From positions 4,627,501 to 4,691,500 of the forward strand of contig NZ_CP083956.1 in NCBI RefSeq assembly GCF_006442795.2: a DNA stretch of 64,000 nt. The letters run 5' to 3'. Origin of the DNA: Mesorhizobium sp. B1-1-8. Lineage in GTDB: Bacteria > Pseudomonadota > Alphaproteobacteria > Rhizobiales > Rhizobiaceae. Every line of letters starts with the position of its first letter. Positions within the stretch are counted from its first letter, which is position 1. Below the pieces are notes generated by a model. That model was not told the DNA's origin. It was given only the letters and a program-made list of their open reading frames with translations, and made no database searches. The translations under genes and the position numbers were made by a program. Positions 46,541 through 54,064 of the stretch are shown here, piece by piece.

Positions 46541-46699
46541 AATCTCCCCCCTTGAGGGGGAGATGTCGCCGAAGGCGACAGAGGGGGTCGTCTCACGTAG
46601 ATCGCCGACGCCTTTTCGTCACGCAGGACGTTGGCGCCCCACGCGCGGCGACCCCCTCTGGCCGCTTTGCGGCCATCTCCCCCTCAAGGGGGGAGATTA
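46541..46699. repeat. Large palindromic repeat, family C, copy 5
   Basis: Same structure as copies 1 and 4: AATCTCCCCCCTTGAGGGGG ... TCAAGGGGGGAGATTA, with inner CAGAGGGGGTCG/CGACCCCCTCTGG. It lies between arsR and the LysM gene. It leaves about 38 bases upstream of the arsR operator for the promoter. Confidence 0.9.
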
Positions 46700-46711
46700 C
46701 CCGCCGCACTA

Positions 46712-48193
46712 CTACGGCTTCGCCGGCGCTTCCGTCACCTGGTCGCCCATGGCCTTCATGTCGGCGGCCTCGCCTTCCTTCGACTTGCCGGGCACCTTGA
46801 ACACCTGGCCGGGCCAGATGCGATTGGGATTGCGGATCTGATCCTGGTTGGCGAGATAGATGGTCGAGTAGCGCACGCCACGGCCGTAGACCCGCTGCGA
46901 GATCCGCCACAGCGTGTCGTTGCGGCGGATGATGACGGCGCTGCCAGCATGTTCGAGCTTGGGCGCGACGGCTTCGGGCACATCGGTGGCCGGCGTCGCT
47001 TCCGCAACCTTGGCAGTCGCCTCGGTTGAGGTGGCAGGCCTGGCCTGCGCGGACTGAGACCCCGCACCTTGAACCTGCGTGAGCTTGGTTTCGGCGGGCT
47101 TGGCTTCGCCCGGCGCGACGGCGGCGACCGACTCGCCGGCCTCGCGCTCGAACGGCACCGCGGCGCGGGCGACGACCTTGACGCCGTCACCATCCAGGCC
47201 ATCGACATGGATGGTGTGATTGCCGACCGGAATGTCGCGCGCCGCCTCGATCAGGAAATGGCCGTCCGGCGAGGTTTGCGCATCGCCGAGCAGCATCTCG
47301 TCGGCATAGGCGCGCACCTTGCGGCCGGGATCGGCGATGCCGGCGACGAATATCTTGCTGCCGTCGATCTCGACAGCCTCGACGGCGATCTTGGCTTCTG
47401 CCGGAGCGGCAGCGGCAGGCGCTTTCGCTGCAGGGGTGGCTGCTTGGCCGGTTGCGGCCGGAGCCGCCGCTGATGGCGCCGAGGCCGTGCCCGAAGCAGC
47501 CGGCGCCTGTGCGACGGGAGCGGCGGCCTGATCGGCAGGTGCGACCGGCTGCGGCACGGTGAGCAGCTCCGACGGCTTGCCCGGCTCCTCGACCATCGCC
47601 AGCACCTGGCCGGTCGGGCTCTGCGGCACCGAAACGACGGCGGTCTGGGCCGAGGCGACGGTCGTGCCGCCAAGCGTCTGGCGCAGCGTGATCGTGTAGT
47701 CGCCGGGCTTCAGCGGATCGTCAAGCACGATGGCGAAGGCGCCGTCGGGGCCGGCGTCGGTCGAGCCGAGCGCAGTCCCCCCATTCAGGATCTCGACCTT
47801 GGCTTTGGGCGCGGCGCTGCCGGCGACAACGATCGAGCCATTGCCTTCGACGCGCACGACATCGAAGCTCGGCAGCGTGGGACCGGCAGCGGCAGGCGCC
47901 TGAGCGGCCGGCGAGGATGCAGCCGGAGCCGCAGGAGCCATGGTGTTGTTGGCGGGCGCCATCGTGTTGTTTGCGGCCGGCGCCATTGAATTGGCCGGAG
48001 GCTGCGGCAGGCGCGCCTCGGTGGTTGTGCCGGCGGGCGCTGCCGGCTTGGTGTCCGCTGGCGGAAGCGCCGCGATCTGCGTCGGCTTCTGGTCGACATA
48101 CGGATCGAGCGCACCCGAGCCATAGGCGACCGCCGCGACGGCGACAACGCCGCCCGCCGCGAACAGAAACGCCTTCGAAGAATTGATAGCCAT
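46712..48193 (-). CDS. LysM-domain envelope protein
   Basis: ATG 48193 gives 493 residues (MAINSSKAFLFAAGGVVAVAAVAYG), with an N-terminal membrane anchor or signal at residues 8-28. Long Ala/Pro-rich linkers join two Ig-like or carboxypeptidase-regulatory-like domains (VVRVEGNGSIVVAGSAAPKA and AVEIDGSKIFVAGIADPGRK). A C-terminal LysM domain follows (RRNDTLWRISQRVYGRGVRY), which binds peptidoglycan. Typical of rhizobial LysM proteins; a scaffold role in the cell wall is inferred. Confidence 0.85.
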   Translation of the reverse strand: MAINSSKAFLFAAGGVVAVAAVAYGSGALDPYVDQKPTQIAALPPADTKPAAPAGTTTEARLPQPPANSMAPAANNTMAPANNTMAPAAPAASSPAAQAPAAAGPTLPSFDVVRVEGNGSIVVAGSAAPKAKVEILNGGTALGSTDAGPDGAFAIVLDDPLKPGDYTITLRQTLGGTTVASAQTAVVSVPQSPTGQVLAMVEEPGKPSELLTVPQPVAPADQAAAPVAQAPAASGTASAPSAAAPAATGQAATPAAKAPAAAAPAEAKIAVEAVEIDGSKIFVAGIADPGRKVRAYADEMLLGDAQTSPDGHFLIEAARDIPVGNHTIHVDGLDGDGVKVVARAAVPFEREAGESVAAVAPGEAKPAETKLTQVQGAGSQSAQARPATSTEATAKVAEATPATDVPEAVAPKLEHAGSAVIIRRNDTLWRISQRVYGRGVRYSTIYLANQDQIRNPNRIWPGQVFKVPGKSKEGEAADMKAMGDQVTEAPAKP

Positions 48194-48311
48194 GCTCTGC
48201 CCTACCCCCTTAGCCACCTAACGCCGGTCTAGCGTGTTTTGTCCAAATCGACAAGAAAAAGCCCGCCTCTGGGCTTGACCCAGCCAACCGTCCCCATCAC
48301 CAATCATCGCC

Positions 48312-48923
48312 ATGAACACGATTCGATCCGTCTGCGTCTATTGCGGTTCGTCTCCGGGCCGCGACGAGGCCTACGTCAAGGCCGGGCACCTGCTCGGCCG
48401 CTCGCTCGCCAAATCCGGTTTGCGCCTCGTCTATGGCGGCGGCACCAAGGGTATCATGGGTGCGGTTGCCGAAGGGGCGCTCAAGGCCGGCGGCAAAGTG
48501 ACCGGCATCATCCCGCGCTTCCTGATCAACAAAGAAGCGACCGAGAGCGCGCTGGACAAGCTCGACGAACTCCTGATCACCGACAACATGCACGAGCGCA
48601 AGCACAGGATGTTCGAGAAATCCGACGCCTTTGTGGCGCTGCCGGGCGGCATCGGCACGGTCGAGGAGATCGTCGAGATCATGACCTGGGGGCAGCTCGG
48701 CCACCACCGCAAGCCGATCGTCTTCGCCAACGTCAGAGGTTTTTGGGATCCGATGCTTGCGCTGGTCGACCACATGTTGGCGGAAGGCTTCATCCATACC
48801 GCGCAGCGGGTCAAGCCGCTGGTCGTCAACGACCCCGAGGCCATCGTCGCCGCCATCATGGTGGCTGGTTCGTCGGTCGACGCGCCGACGGAGGGCATGC
48901 AATCGGTGATAGACAAAATGTAA
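48312..48923 (+). CDS. LOG family protein (TIGR00730), nucleotide phosphoribohydrolase
   Basis: The 203-residue Rossmann-fold protein has the family signature LPGGIGTVEEIVEIMTW and YGGGTKGIMG. Bacterial and plant LOG proteins release cytokinin bases or hydrolyse AMP to adenine and ribose 5-phosphate. In a plant-associated rhizobium a cytokinin role is possible but not shown by sequence. Monocistronic; an octamer repeat array lies directly after the stop. Confidence 0.92.
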   Translation: MNTIRSVCVYCGSSPGRDEAYVKAGHLLGRSLAKSGLRLVYGGGTKGIMGAVAEGALKAGGKVTGIIPRFLINKEATESALDKLDELLITDNMHERKHRMFEKSDAFVALPGGIGTVEEIVEIMTWGQLGHHRKPIVFANVRGFWDPMLALVDHMLAEGFIHTAQRVKPLVVNDPEAIVAAIMVAGSSVDAPTEGMQSVIDKM

Positions 48924-48926
48924 GGA

Positions 48927-49013
48927 AGTAGGGGAGTAAGGGAGTATGTAGGAATGCCGGCTGATGAAGCGCGTCCCCTACTCCCCTACTCCCCTACTCC
49001 CCTACTCCCCTAC
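48927..49013. repeat. Octamer tandem repeat with an inverted partner
   Basis: Five perfect tandem copies of TCCCCTAC fill 48974-49013. The complementary unit GTAGGGGA, partly degraded, occurs at 48928-48953 (GTAGGGGAGTAAGGGAGTA). The two arms can pair across a 20-base spacer to form a long hairpin after the LOG gene. Confidence 0.85.
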
Positions 49014-49106
49014 CTTTGACCGAACCAGCCGGGAACCTGGAGGACCTGACATCGTTGCACGGACAGTCGCCTTTGACCTGCGCCTGCACGAGGAAACCGA
49101 GTTCGA

Positions 49107-49604
49107 ATGTTGAACGCACTCCAAGTCCTGACGGTGATGATCGTTGCGCTGCCGATGGCGCTTTCCGTTGCACACGCCCTGGAGCTTCCCGGCAAGATGC
49201 GGCTCGAGGAGAATACCTATCGTGCCGTGCAGCGGATCTACTATCCCGGGTTCACCATCGGCGGCGCGGCCGAACCATTGAGTGTGGTCGCAACCGGCCT
49301 TCTGTTGGTCCTGACGCCGAGCGGAACCGTGGCTTTCTGGCTCGTACTGACGGCGTTTGTGGCCATGCTTGCCACTGTTGCCGTCTACTGGCTCGCTGTT
49401 CACCCAGTCAACAAGTACTGGATGGAGGGACAGGCCGTAAGCACGTCCGGCGCTGTGTTTTTTGGCGCCGGCTCAACGCCGGAGAGTCGGCAGCCGAAAT
49501 GGACGGAGTTCCGCGACCGATGGGAGCGTTCGCACGTGGCGCGGGCGATTTTGACCAGCGTCGGCTTGCTGGCGCTGGTGATTTCACTCGTCGTTCGCCC
49601 GTAG
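49107..49604 (+). CDS. Four-helix membrane protein, possibly DUF1772-like
   Basis: The 165-residue protein has four predicted membrane helices (residues 3-25, 50-72, 75-98, 142-162). The WTEFRDRWERSHVARAILTSVGLL end and HPVNKYWM in the middle resemble DUF1772 proteins, but I am not certain. Function unknown. It stands alone between the LOG gene and a convergent methyltransferase gene, 13 bases away. Confidence 0.65.
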   Translation: MLNALQVLTVMIVALPMALSVAHALELPGKMRLEENTYRAVQRIYYPGFTIGGAAEPLSVVATGLLLVLTPSGTVAFWLVLTAFVAMLATVAVYWLAVHPVNKYWMEGQAVSTSGAVFFGAGSTPESRQPKWTEFRDRWERSHVARAILTSVGLLALVISLVVRP

Positions 49605-49617
49605 GCAAGGTTCGGCT

Positions 49618-50409
49618 TCAGGCCTTTTGGGCTACACACTCGCACCGGCATCGCAAATAGACGGCGTCAGGCTCCGCTCCCCAGACGTTCCAGGACGATA
49701 GCGCCTGATCGAGTTCCGCCTGTGTCGCGAGCCCCCTTTCGATCAGCTTCGGGCCGAGAGACTTCAGGCTGCGCCTGGCATCCCCGACCGCTTCGTGGCG
49801 GGTCGCGGCATCGGCGCTGTGGTTGACGTAGCTGGCTCCCGTCCAAACCGGCACAAAACCGTGCGCCCGCAGAATCGCGCCTTGCCGGCGCCCGAACTGG
49901 AGGGCGTCAGGCCCGTCATGTTCGTACCATCGCTGCCAGAGGTCGAGCGAGGTTCGCAGGCCCGGCAGGTCGGGATGAAGGATGTTGCCGCCGATATCGG
50001 CATCGCGCGTGGCAACCAGACCTCCCAGCCGCAGCACCCGCCTCGCCTCAGCGAGCGTTCTGGCCAGCATCGACGCATCCTGATGGTAAAGGACGGCGTG
50101 GAAGAAGACGGCGTCGAAGGTTTCGTCATCGAACGGCAAGGCCGTCATATCGGCTTCGCGGAACGACAGATTGCTCAGTCCGGCCGTCTCGGCCAGTTCA
50201 TTCGCCGCCGCGATCGACCGGCCCTGGATATCGACGCCCACAGCCAAGCCGACATGAGGGGCCATAGTCGCGGTGATGTTTCCCGGTCCGCAGCCAATGT
50301 CGAGCAGCCGCATGCCGGGTTTCAGGAAAGGCAGGAAGAAGGCGGACGATTCCTGCCCTCGCTTCTGCTGAAAGCTCAGGATCGAGCCGTCGTACATCGG
50401 CTTTTTCAT
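49618..50409 (-). CDS. Class I SAM-dependent methyltransferase
   Basis: The 263-residue protein has LLDIGCGPGNITATMAPHVG near residue 35, VGVDIQGRSI, and the Asp/Pro block FREADMTALPFDDETFDAVFFHAVL, the usual UbiE/Methyltransf_11 pattern. C-terminal residues carry three Cys (YLRCRCECVAQKA). Substrate unknown. Convergent with the preceding membrane-protein gene. Confidence 0.85.
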   Translation of the reverse strand: MKKPMYDGSILSFQQKRGQESSAFFLPFLKPGMRLLDIGCGPGNITATMAPHVGLAVGVDIQGRSIAAANELAETAGLSNLSFREADMTALPFDDETFDAVFFHAVLYHQDASMLARTLAEARRVLRLGGLVATRDADIGGNILHPDLPGLRTSLDLWQRWYEHDGPDALQFGRRQGAILRAHGFVPVWTGASYVNHSADAATRHEAVGDARRSLKSLGPKLIERGLATQAELDQALSSWNVWGAEPDAVYLRCRCECVAQKA

Positions 50410-50645
50410 ATCGGCGACACGTCCGCGAATCCATGGCGGATATGATCCCTCATTCCGCTCGGTGCGACCAGCCTTCGGGCGTTGAGGTGATCGAGGTAGC
50501 GACCGATGTCATCGTCGGGGCCGCGCATCATGGCGCGACTGCGGCGAGCGCTTGCACTTTATCAAGCTCCACGGCACGCTGGTGAATGTTGGCCAAGGAT
50601 GTCGTTTCGATGATCGTCACCAGCAAATCCGGATGAAGGTGCAAA
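50410..50645. other. Intergenic region with possible gene remnant
   Basis: Between the methyltransferase and SDR genes, which are divergent. On the minus strand 50528-50640 an open frame reads ...LLVTIIETTSLANIHQRAVE..., ending LAAVAP and TGA; it looks protein-like but I cannot assign it. It may be the end of a gene displaced when the SDR gene arrived, or chance. No other feature. Confidence 0.3.
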
Positions 50646-51425
50646 TTGCGTTCGACTGAATATCTCCGCCACCTCTTCAGCCTCGAGGGCAAGCACGCCT
50701 TCATCACCGGCGCCAGCCGTGGTCTTGGACTCGCCTTCGCCGAGGCGCTTGCCGGCGCCGGCGCGCGCGTCACGCTCGGCGGCCGCAAGACGGACGAGCT
50801 CAAGCTTGCCGGCGACACACTGCGGGCCGAAGGCCTTGATGCCGCGGAAGCGGTGATCGACGTGACCGATACGCATTCGGTGGACCAGGCGATAGCGGCG
50901 GTGGAAGCCGGTACCCCGATCGACATCCTCATCAACAATGCCGGCATCCAGCGCCGGGCGCCGCTTGAGACGTTTTCCGACGCCGACTGGGACGAGCTGA
51001 TGGCGACCAATCTCGATGGCGTGTTCAAGGTCAGCCGGGCGGTGGTGAAAGGCATGATCGCGCGCCGCAGCGGCGTCATCATCAACGTCTCCTCGGTTCA
51101 AAGCGCGCTCGCCCGCCCCTCGATCGCCCCCTATGCCGCGAGCAAGGGCGCCATCACCATGCTGACCAAGTCGATGGCCGGCGAATGGGGCCAGTACGGC
51201 ATCCGCGTCAACGCCATTGCCCCGGGCTATTTCAAGACCGAGCTCAACGCGGCGCTGGTCGCCGACGAGACATTCTCCAGCTGGCTGACCGGCCGCACGC
51301 CGATGCGGCGCTGGGGCGAGGTGCGCGAGCTCGCGGGCGCTGCTGTGTTCCTGGCCTCGGATGCCGCGAGCTTCGTGACGGGGCAGACGTTGCTGGTGGA
51401 TGGCGGGATTACGAGCGTGCTGTAG
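50646..51425 (+). CDS. SDR oxidoreductase, gluconate 5-dehydrogenase-like
   Basis: NAD(P)-dependent oxidoreductase of 259 residues. A TTG at 50646 is the only workable start: TGA is in frame just upstream, no ATG or GTG comes before the nucleotide loop, and AAGG lies seven bases before it. Motifs: TGASRGLGLAFAEAL, NNAGIQRRAPLE, the Ser in INVSSVQSA, and YAASKGAIT. The C-terminus VTGQTLLVDGGITSVL is typical. NNAGIQ and the overall pattern suit IdnO/gluconate 5-dehydrogenase. Confidence 0.87.
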   Translation: MRSTEYLRHLFSLEGKHAFITGASRGLGLAFAEALAGAGARVTLGGRKTDELKLAGDTLRAEGLDAAEAVIDVTDTHSVDQAIAAVEAGTPIDILINNAGIQRRAPLETFSDADWDELMATNLDGVFKVSRAVVKGMIARRSGVIINVSSVQSALARPSIAPYAASKGAITMLTKSMAGEWGQYGIRVNAIAPGYFKTELNAALVADETFSSWLTGRTPMRRWGEVRELAGAAVFLASDAASFVTGQTLLVDGGITSVL

Positions 51426-51459
51426 AAACGCGGCGCTTAGCTCTGCGGAGTTCAACCTC

Positions 51460-51963
51460 TCAAATCGGCAGGCTGGTCTCGCCGGTCGATAAATGCGGTT
51501 CGATCGTTTTGGATACGATCGCGGCTGTTTTCGTACCTGCCCTGCCGTTCACAAATCCGGCCAGCACCCTGTCCACCGAAAGCCTGCCCGAGCCGGCGAG
51601 CGCCAGGATGAACATCCCGCCGGCGATGGCGAGATCCTTCTCGAAATGCAGCAGCTCGTTCTGGCTGGCGAAGTTGGTGTGGAAGAGGCTTGCCGTCATC
51701 AGGCAGAACAGGCCGAGCGCGACGGCGCCGAGGCGGGTCAGGATGCCGAGAGCGACGGAGAGGCCGGCGCCGAGTTGCAGCGCGATGGTGGCGAGAAGCA
51801 GCGGGGTGCCGACGCCGAGCGCGGCCATCGCCTTCCGGGCGCCTTCGAAATGTGTCGCCAGCACCAGCGCCTCATGCACGAAGATCAGCGAAAGGAGCAG
51901 GCGGCCGGCAAGCAGGGTCACGTCCCTGATATGGAGCTTTGCGGCGATTTCGGTCGGCGTCAT
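51460..51963 (-). CDS. DoxX family membrane protein
   Basis: The 167-residue protein has four predicted membrane helices and the DoxX pattern (LLAGRLLLSLIFVHEALVLATHFEG, then LGAGLSVALGILTRLGAVAL and FEKDLAIAGGMFILALAG). DoxX proteins are linked to thiosulfate oxidation or membrane redox stress, but most have no known activity. Monocistronic. Confidence 0.85.
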   Translation of the reverse strand: MTPTEIAAKLHIRDVTLLAGRLLLSLIFVHEALVLATHFEGARKAMAALGVGTPLLLATIALQLGAGLSVALGILTRLGAVALGLFCLMTASLFHTNFASQNELLHFEKDLAIAGGMFILALAGSGRLSVDRVLAGFVNGRAGTKTAAIVSKTIEPHLSTGETSLPI

Positions 51964-52201
51964 GGTCGGCTCCTATTCGGCAAAAAAATCCAACGCTGCG
52001 TCTCTCCGAATGCGCGAGTGCGCAAACTCGGAGTTGAAAGGTCGGAGCCGGCGGAGGGAGAGCGATGCCGGCTCCGATTTTCGGGCGCCAACCGCCGGCG
52101 CCCAAAAAAGCTGGGTGGGTGGAGGCCGGGCCGGCGCCAAGCCCCTCGCCGGCCGCCTCGCTGCCACCTCTCCCCCACTTTGTGGGCGAGGAAACGAGGT
52201 C
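51964..52201. other. Intergenic region with a 10-bp inverted repeat
   Basis: Between DoxX and TPR genes. CGGAGCCGGC at 52043-52052 and GCCGGCTCCG at 52067-52076 pair perfectly and are followed by ATTTT on the plus strand. This may be an mRNA end for the TPR gene or a weak terminator. A C-rich stretch CACCTCTCCCCCACTTTGTG near 52167-52186 resembles a decayed palindromic-repeat arm. No gene is seen. Confidence 0.4.
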
Positions 52202-52663
52202 CTACTTCGTCACCTTGCTGTCGATGGCCTTCTGCAGGTCCTCGCGTTCCTCGCAACCCGCCGGGCAGAGCTTTTCCAGCGAGGCCAGCTGCTCCTTGGC
52301 CTTGGCCATGTCGCCGGTCTCGACATAGAGCTCGCCCAGATATTCATGCGCGGCCTTGTGGTCGGGCTTAAGCTCCAGCGCCTTGGTGTAGTAGGTCAGC
52401 GAGGTCTGGTAGTCGCCGGTTTTGCGCAGCGTGAAGCCGAGCAGATTGTAGACGTCGGCCTGCTGGGTGTCCTGCGCGAGGTCGCGCAGGTCGGCCAGCG
52501 CGCTTTGATAGTCCTTGGCGTCGATCTTGGCCTTGACGGCCGTCAGGTCCGGCGCATCGGCGCCTTCGATGTCGTCCACGGCATAGGCCGGCACGGCGAT
52601 GGCGATCGGGGCCGCGGTCAAGACCGCAATGGTGCCAAGCACCGCGAAAAGTGCGTGTTTCAT
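52202..52663 (-). CDS. Exported tetratricopeptide-repeat protein
   Basis: The 153-residue protein has a signal peptide (MKHALFAVLGTIAVLTAAPIA to about AYAVDD), then two to three TPR units (ADVYNLLGFTLRKTGDYQTSLTYYTKALEL and HKAAHEYLGELYVETGDMAKAKEQLASLEKL). A two-Cys loop, CPAGCEERED, lies near the C-terminus. Likely a periplasmic protein-protein adaptor. It is 36 bases downstream of the metallo-hydrolase gene and co-oriented, so may be co-transcribed. Confidence 0.85.
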   Translation of the reverse strand: MKHALFAVLGTIAVLTAAPIAIAVPAYAVDDIEGADAPDLTAVKAKIDAKDYQSALADLRDLAQDTQQADVYNLLGFTLRKTGDYQTSLTYYTKALELKPDHKAAHEYLGELYVETGDMAKAKEQLASLEKLCPAGCEEREDLQKAIDSKVTK

Positions 52664-52699
52664 GGGAGTTGTCGCTTTCTGTTCAGGATCCGATTCAAA

Positions 52700-53671
52700 T
52701 CAGATCTGGGTTGGGGTGAAGGCATAGGCGCTGCCGTCCTTGACGAAGCTGCCGGTGCCGGGGAACGGGAAGTGCGAGCCGCAGATGCGGATATTATCGG
52801 CAATCACCTGGTCGATGATCTTGTGGCGCGTGGCGATCGCCATCGGCCCGTCCTGGTCGTAGCTGCCCTGCCATTCGGGATGCGGCGCGAGCAGCGCCGG
52901 CACATACATGGTGTCGGCCGAGACGAGGAACTGCTCGGCGCCGGCATCGACATGGTAGACGGAGTGGCCGGGCGTGTGGCCGGGCGCCGCCATGATGCGG
53001 ATGCCGGGCACCACCTCGGCGCCGTCGTCGACCAGCTTCCAGTTCTTCCATTTCGGGAAGTTTTCGGCAATGCGCTTGCCCGCCGGCTTGCGGCCCTCGG
53101 GCAGCTTGGCGAGGCGGCTGGGATCGGTCCACCAATTGTATTCGGCAGCGTTGACGATGAGCTCGGCATTCGGGAATACCGGCGCGTTGGTGCCCTTCTC
53201 CATCAGGCCCCATGCATGATCCGGATGGAAATGCGAGATCATGATGGTGTCGATCGCCTTGTAGTCGATACCGGCGGCCTTCATGTTGGCCGGCAGATGC
53301 GTGGCGTTGGCCTGCCACTGGCCGACGCCGGAGCCGGCATCCATCATGATCGTGCGGCCGTTCATCTGGAGCACGACGACGGTGAGCGGAATAGGCATGA
53401 ACTCGGTGGTCAGTCCCGCCTTGGCGAGCGCTGCCTTGGTGTCGTCGACCGAAACGTCCTTGATGAAGGCCGGGTCGTGGGGCTTGCGCCAGATGCCGTC
53501 ATAGACGGCGGTGACCTCGAGCGAGCCGATCTTGTATTTGTAGAAGCCGACGAGCGGCTCGACCGGGGTTTCGGCAAAGGCCGGCGGCGCGAATTCCAGC
53601 TTGCCGGCGATGCCGAAGGCGGCCGCGGCGGCCGCGGAGCCGAGTACCATGCGGCGTGTCATGTTGAACAT
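52700..53671 (-). CDS. Metallo-beta-lactamase-fold hydrolase, Tat-type signal
   Basis: The 323-residue protein starts MFNMTRRMVLGSAAAAAAFG, with a twin-arginine signal, followed by an MBL domain. The zinc-binding HxHxDH motif is SHFHPDHAWG near residue 148; APGHTPGHSVYH near 233 and GSHFPFPGTGS near 302 supply the other ligands. Export through Tat suggests a periplasmic enzyme. Substrate unknown; quorum-quenching lactonases share this fold but no specific motif argues for that. Confidence 0.86.
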   Translation of the reverse strand: MFNMTRRMVLGSAAAAAAFGIAGKLEFAPPAFAETPVEPLVGFYKYKIGSLEVTAVYDGIWRKPHDPAFIKDVSVDDTKAALAKAGLTTEFMPIPLTVVVLQMNGRTIMMDAGSGVGQWQANATHLPANMKAAGIDYKAIDTIMISHFHPDHAWGLMEKGTNAPVFPNAELIVNAAEYNWWTDPSRLAKLPEGRKPAGKRIAENFPKWKNWKLVDDGAEVVPGIRIMAAPGHTPGHSVYHVDAGAEQFLVSADTMYVPALLAPHPEWQGSYDQDGPMAIATRHKIIDQVIADNIRICGSHFPFPGTGSFVKDGSAYAFTPTQI

Positions 53672-54064
53672 CAGAAGTCTCCTAATGACTGCGGTTGGCG
53701 GTGGTGGTCAATGCGTGCCTTGGGAGGATGGCCTCATTACACAGCAAGACCCGGAAGGCCCGCGCTTTATTCCCGGGGTCTCCAAGTTTTTTCAGAAATG
53801 CTGGAGATGGCTGGCCGATTTACTCCGATGCGGGCCGCTGCCGGCGCTATTCATGTGACAGCAGACGGGTGACATCCGCGGAAGCGACGTTCTCAGCCGG
53901 TGGGATCGAGACCTATGCAAACAGACCGGCGCCGGGCTTGGGCCCGACGCCGTCGTTTCGGTTGTGCAAAAGATTCCGGGCAAACGCCCGCCAGAGGTCA
54001 ATCCGGAGCGGCCAACTCGGCAGACAGCCGTTCCACCTGGTCGGTGCGCAATGTCGGCAGCGGT
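53672..54064. other. Intergenic region, nothing recognised
   Basis: 393 bases between the metallo-hydrolase and the coiled-coil gene. The first part must hold the metallo-hydrolase promoter. I found no protein-like frame, repeat copy or clear terminator. Confidence 0.5.

Noticed and set aside
48974..49013. CRISPR array
   Set aside because: Units are 8 bp with no spacers, and no cas genes are present; it is a simple tandem repeat.
52700..53671. Quorum-quenching lactonase
   Set aside because: The HxHxDH motif is shared by the whole MBL fold; nothing specific to lactonases is visible, and a Tat signal suggests a periplasmic role.
51185..53872. Very long open frame on the plus strand across DoxX, TPR and metallo-hydrolase genes
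   Set aside because: It is antisense to three well-supported genes and shows no protein family; GC-rich DNA gives such frames by chance. The same applies to 43734-46172 (plus) opposite the ABC exporter and 3849-5534 (minus) opposite lptD.
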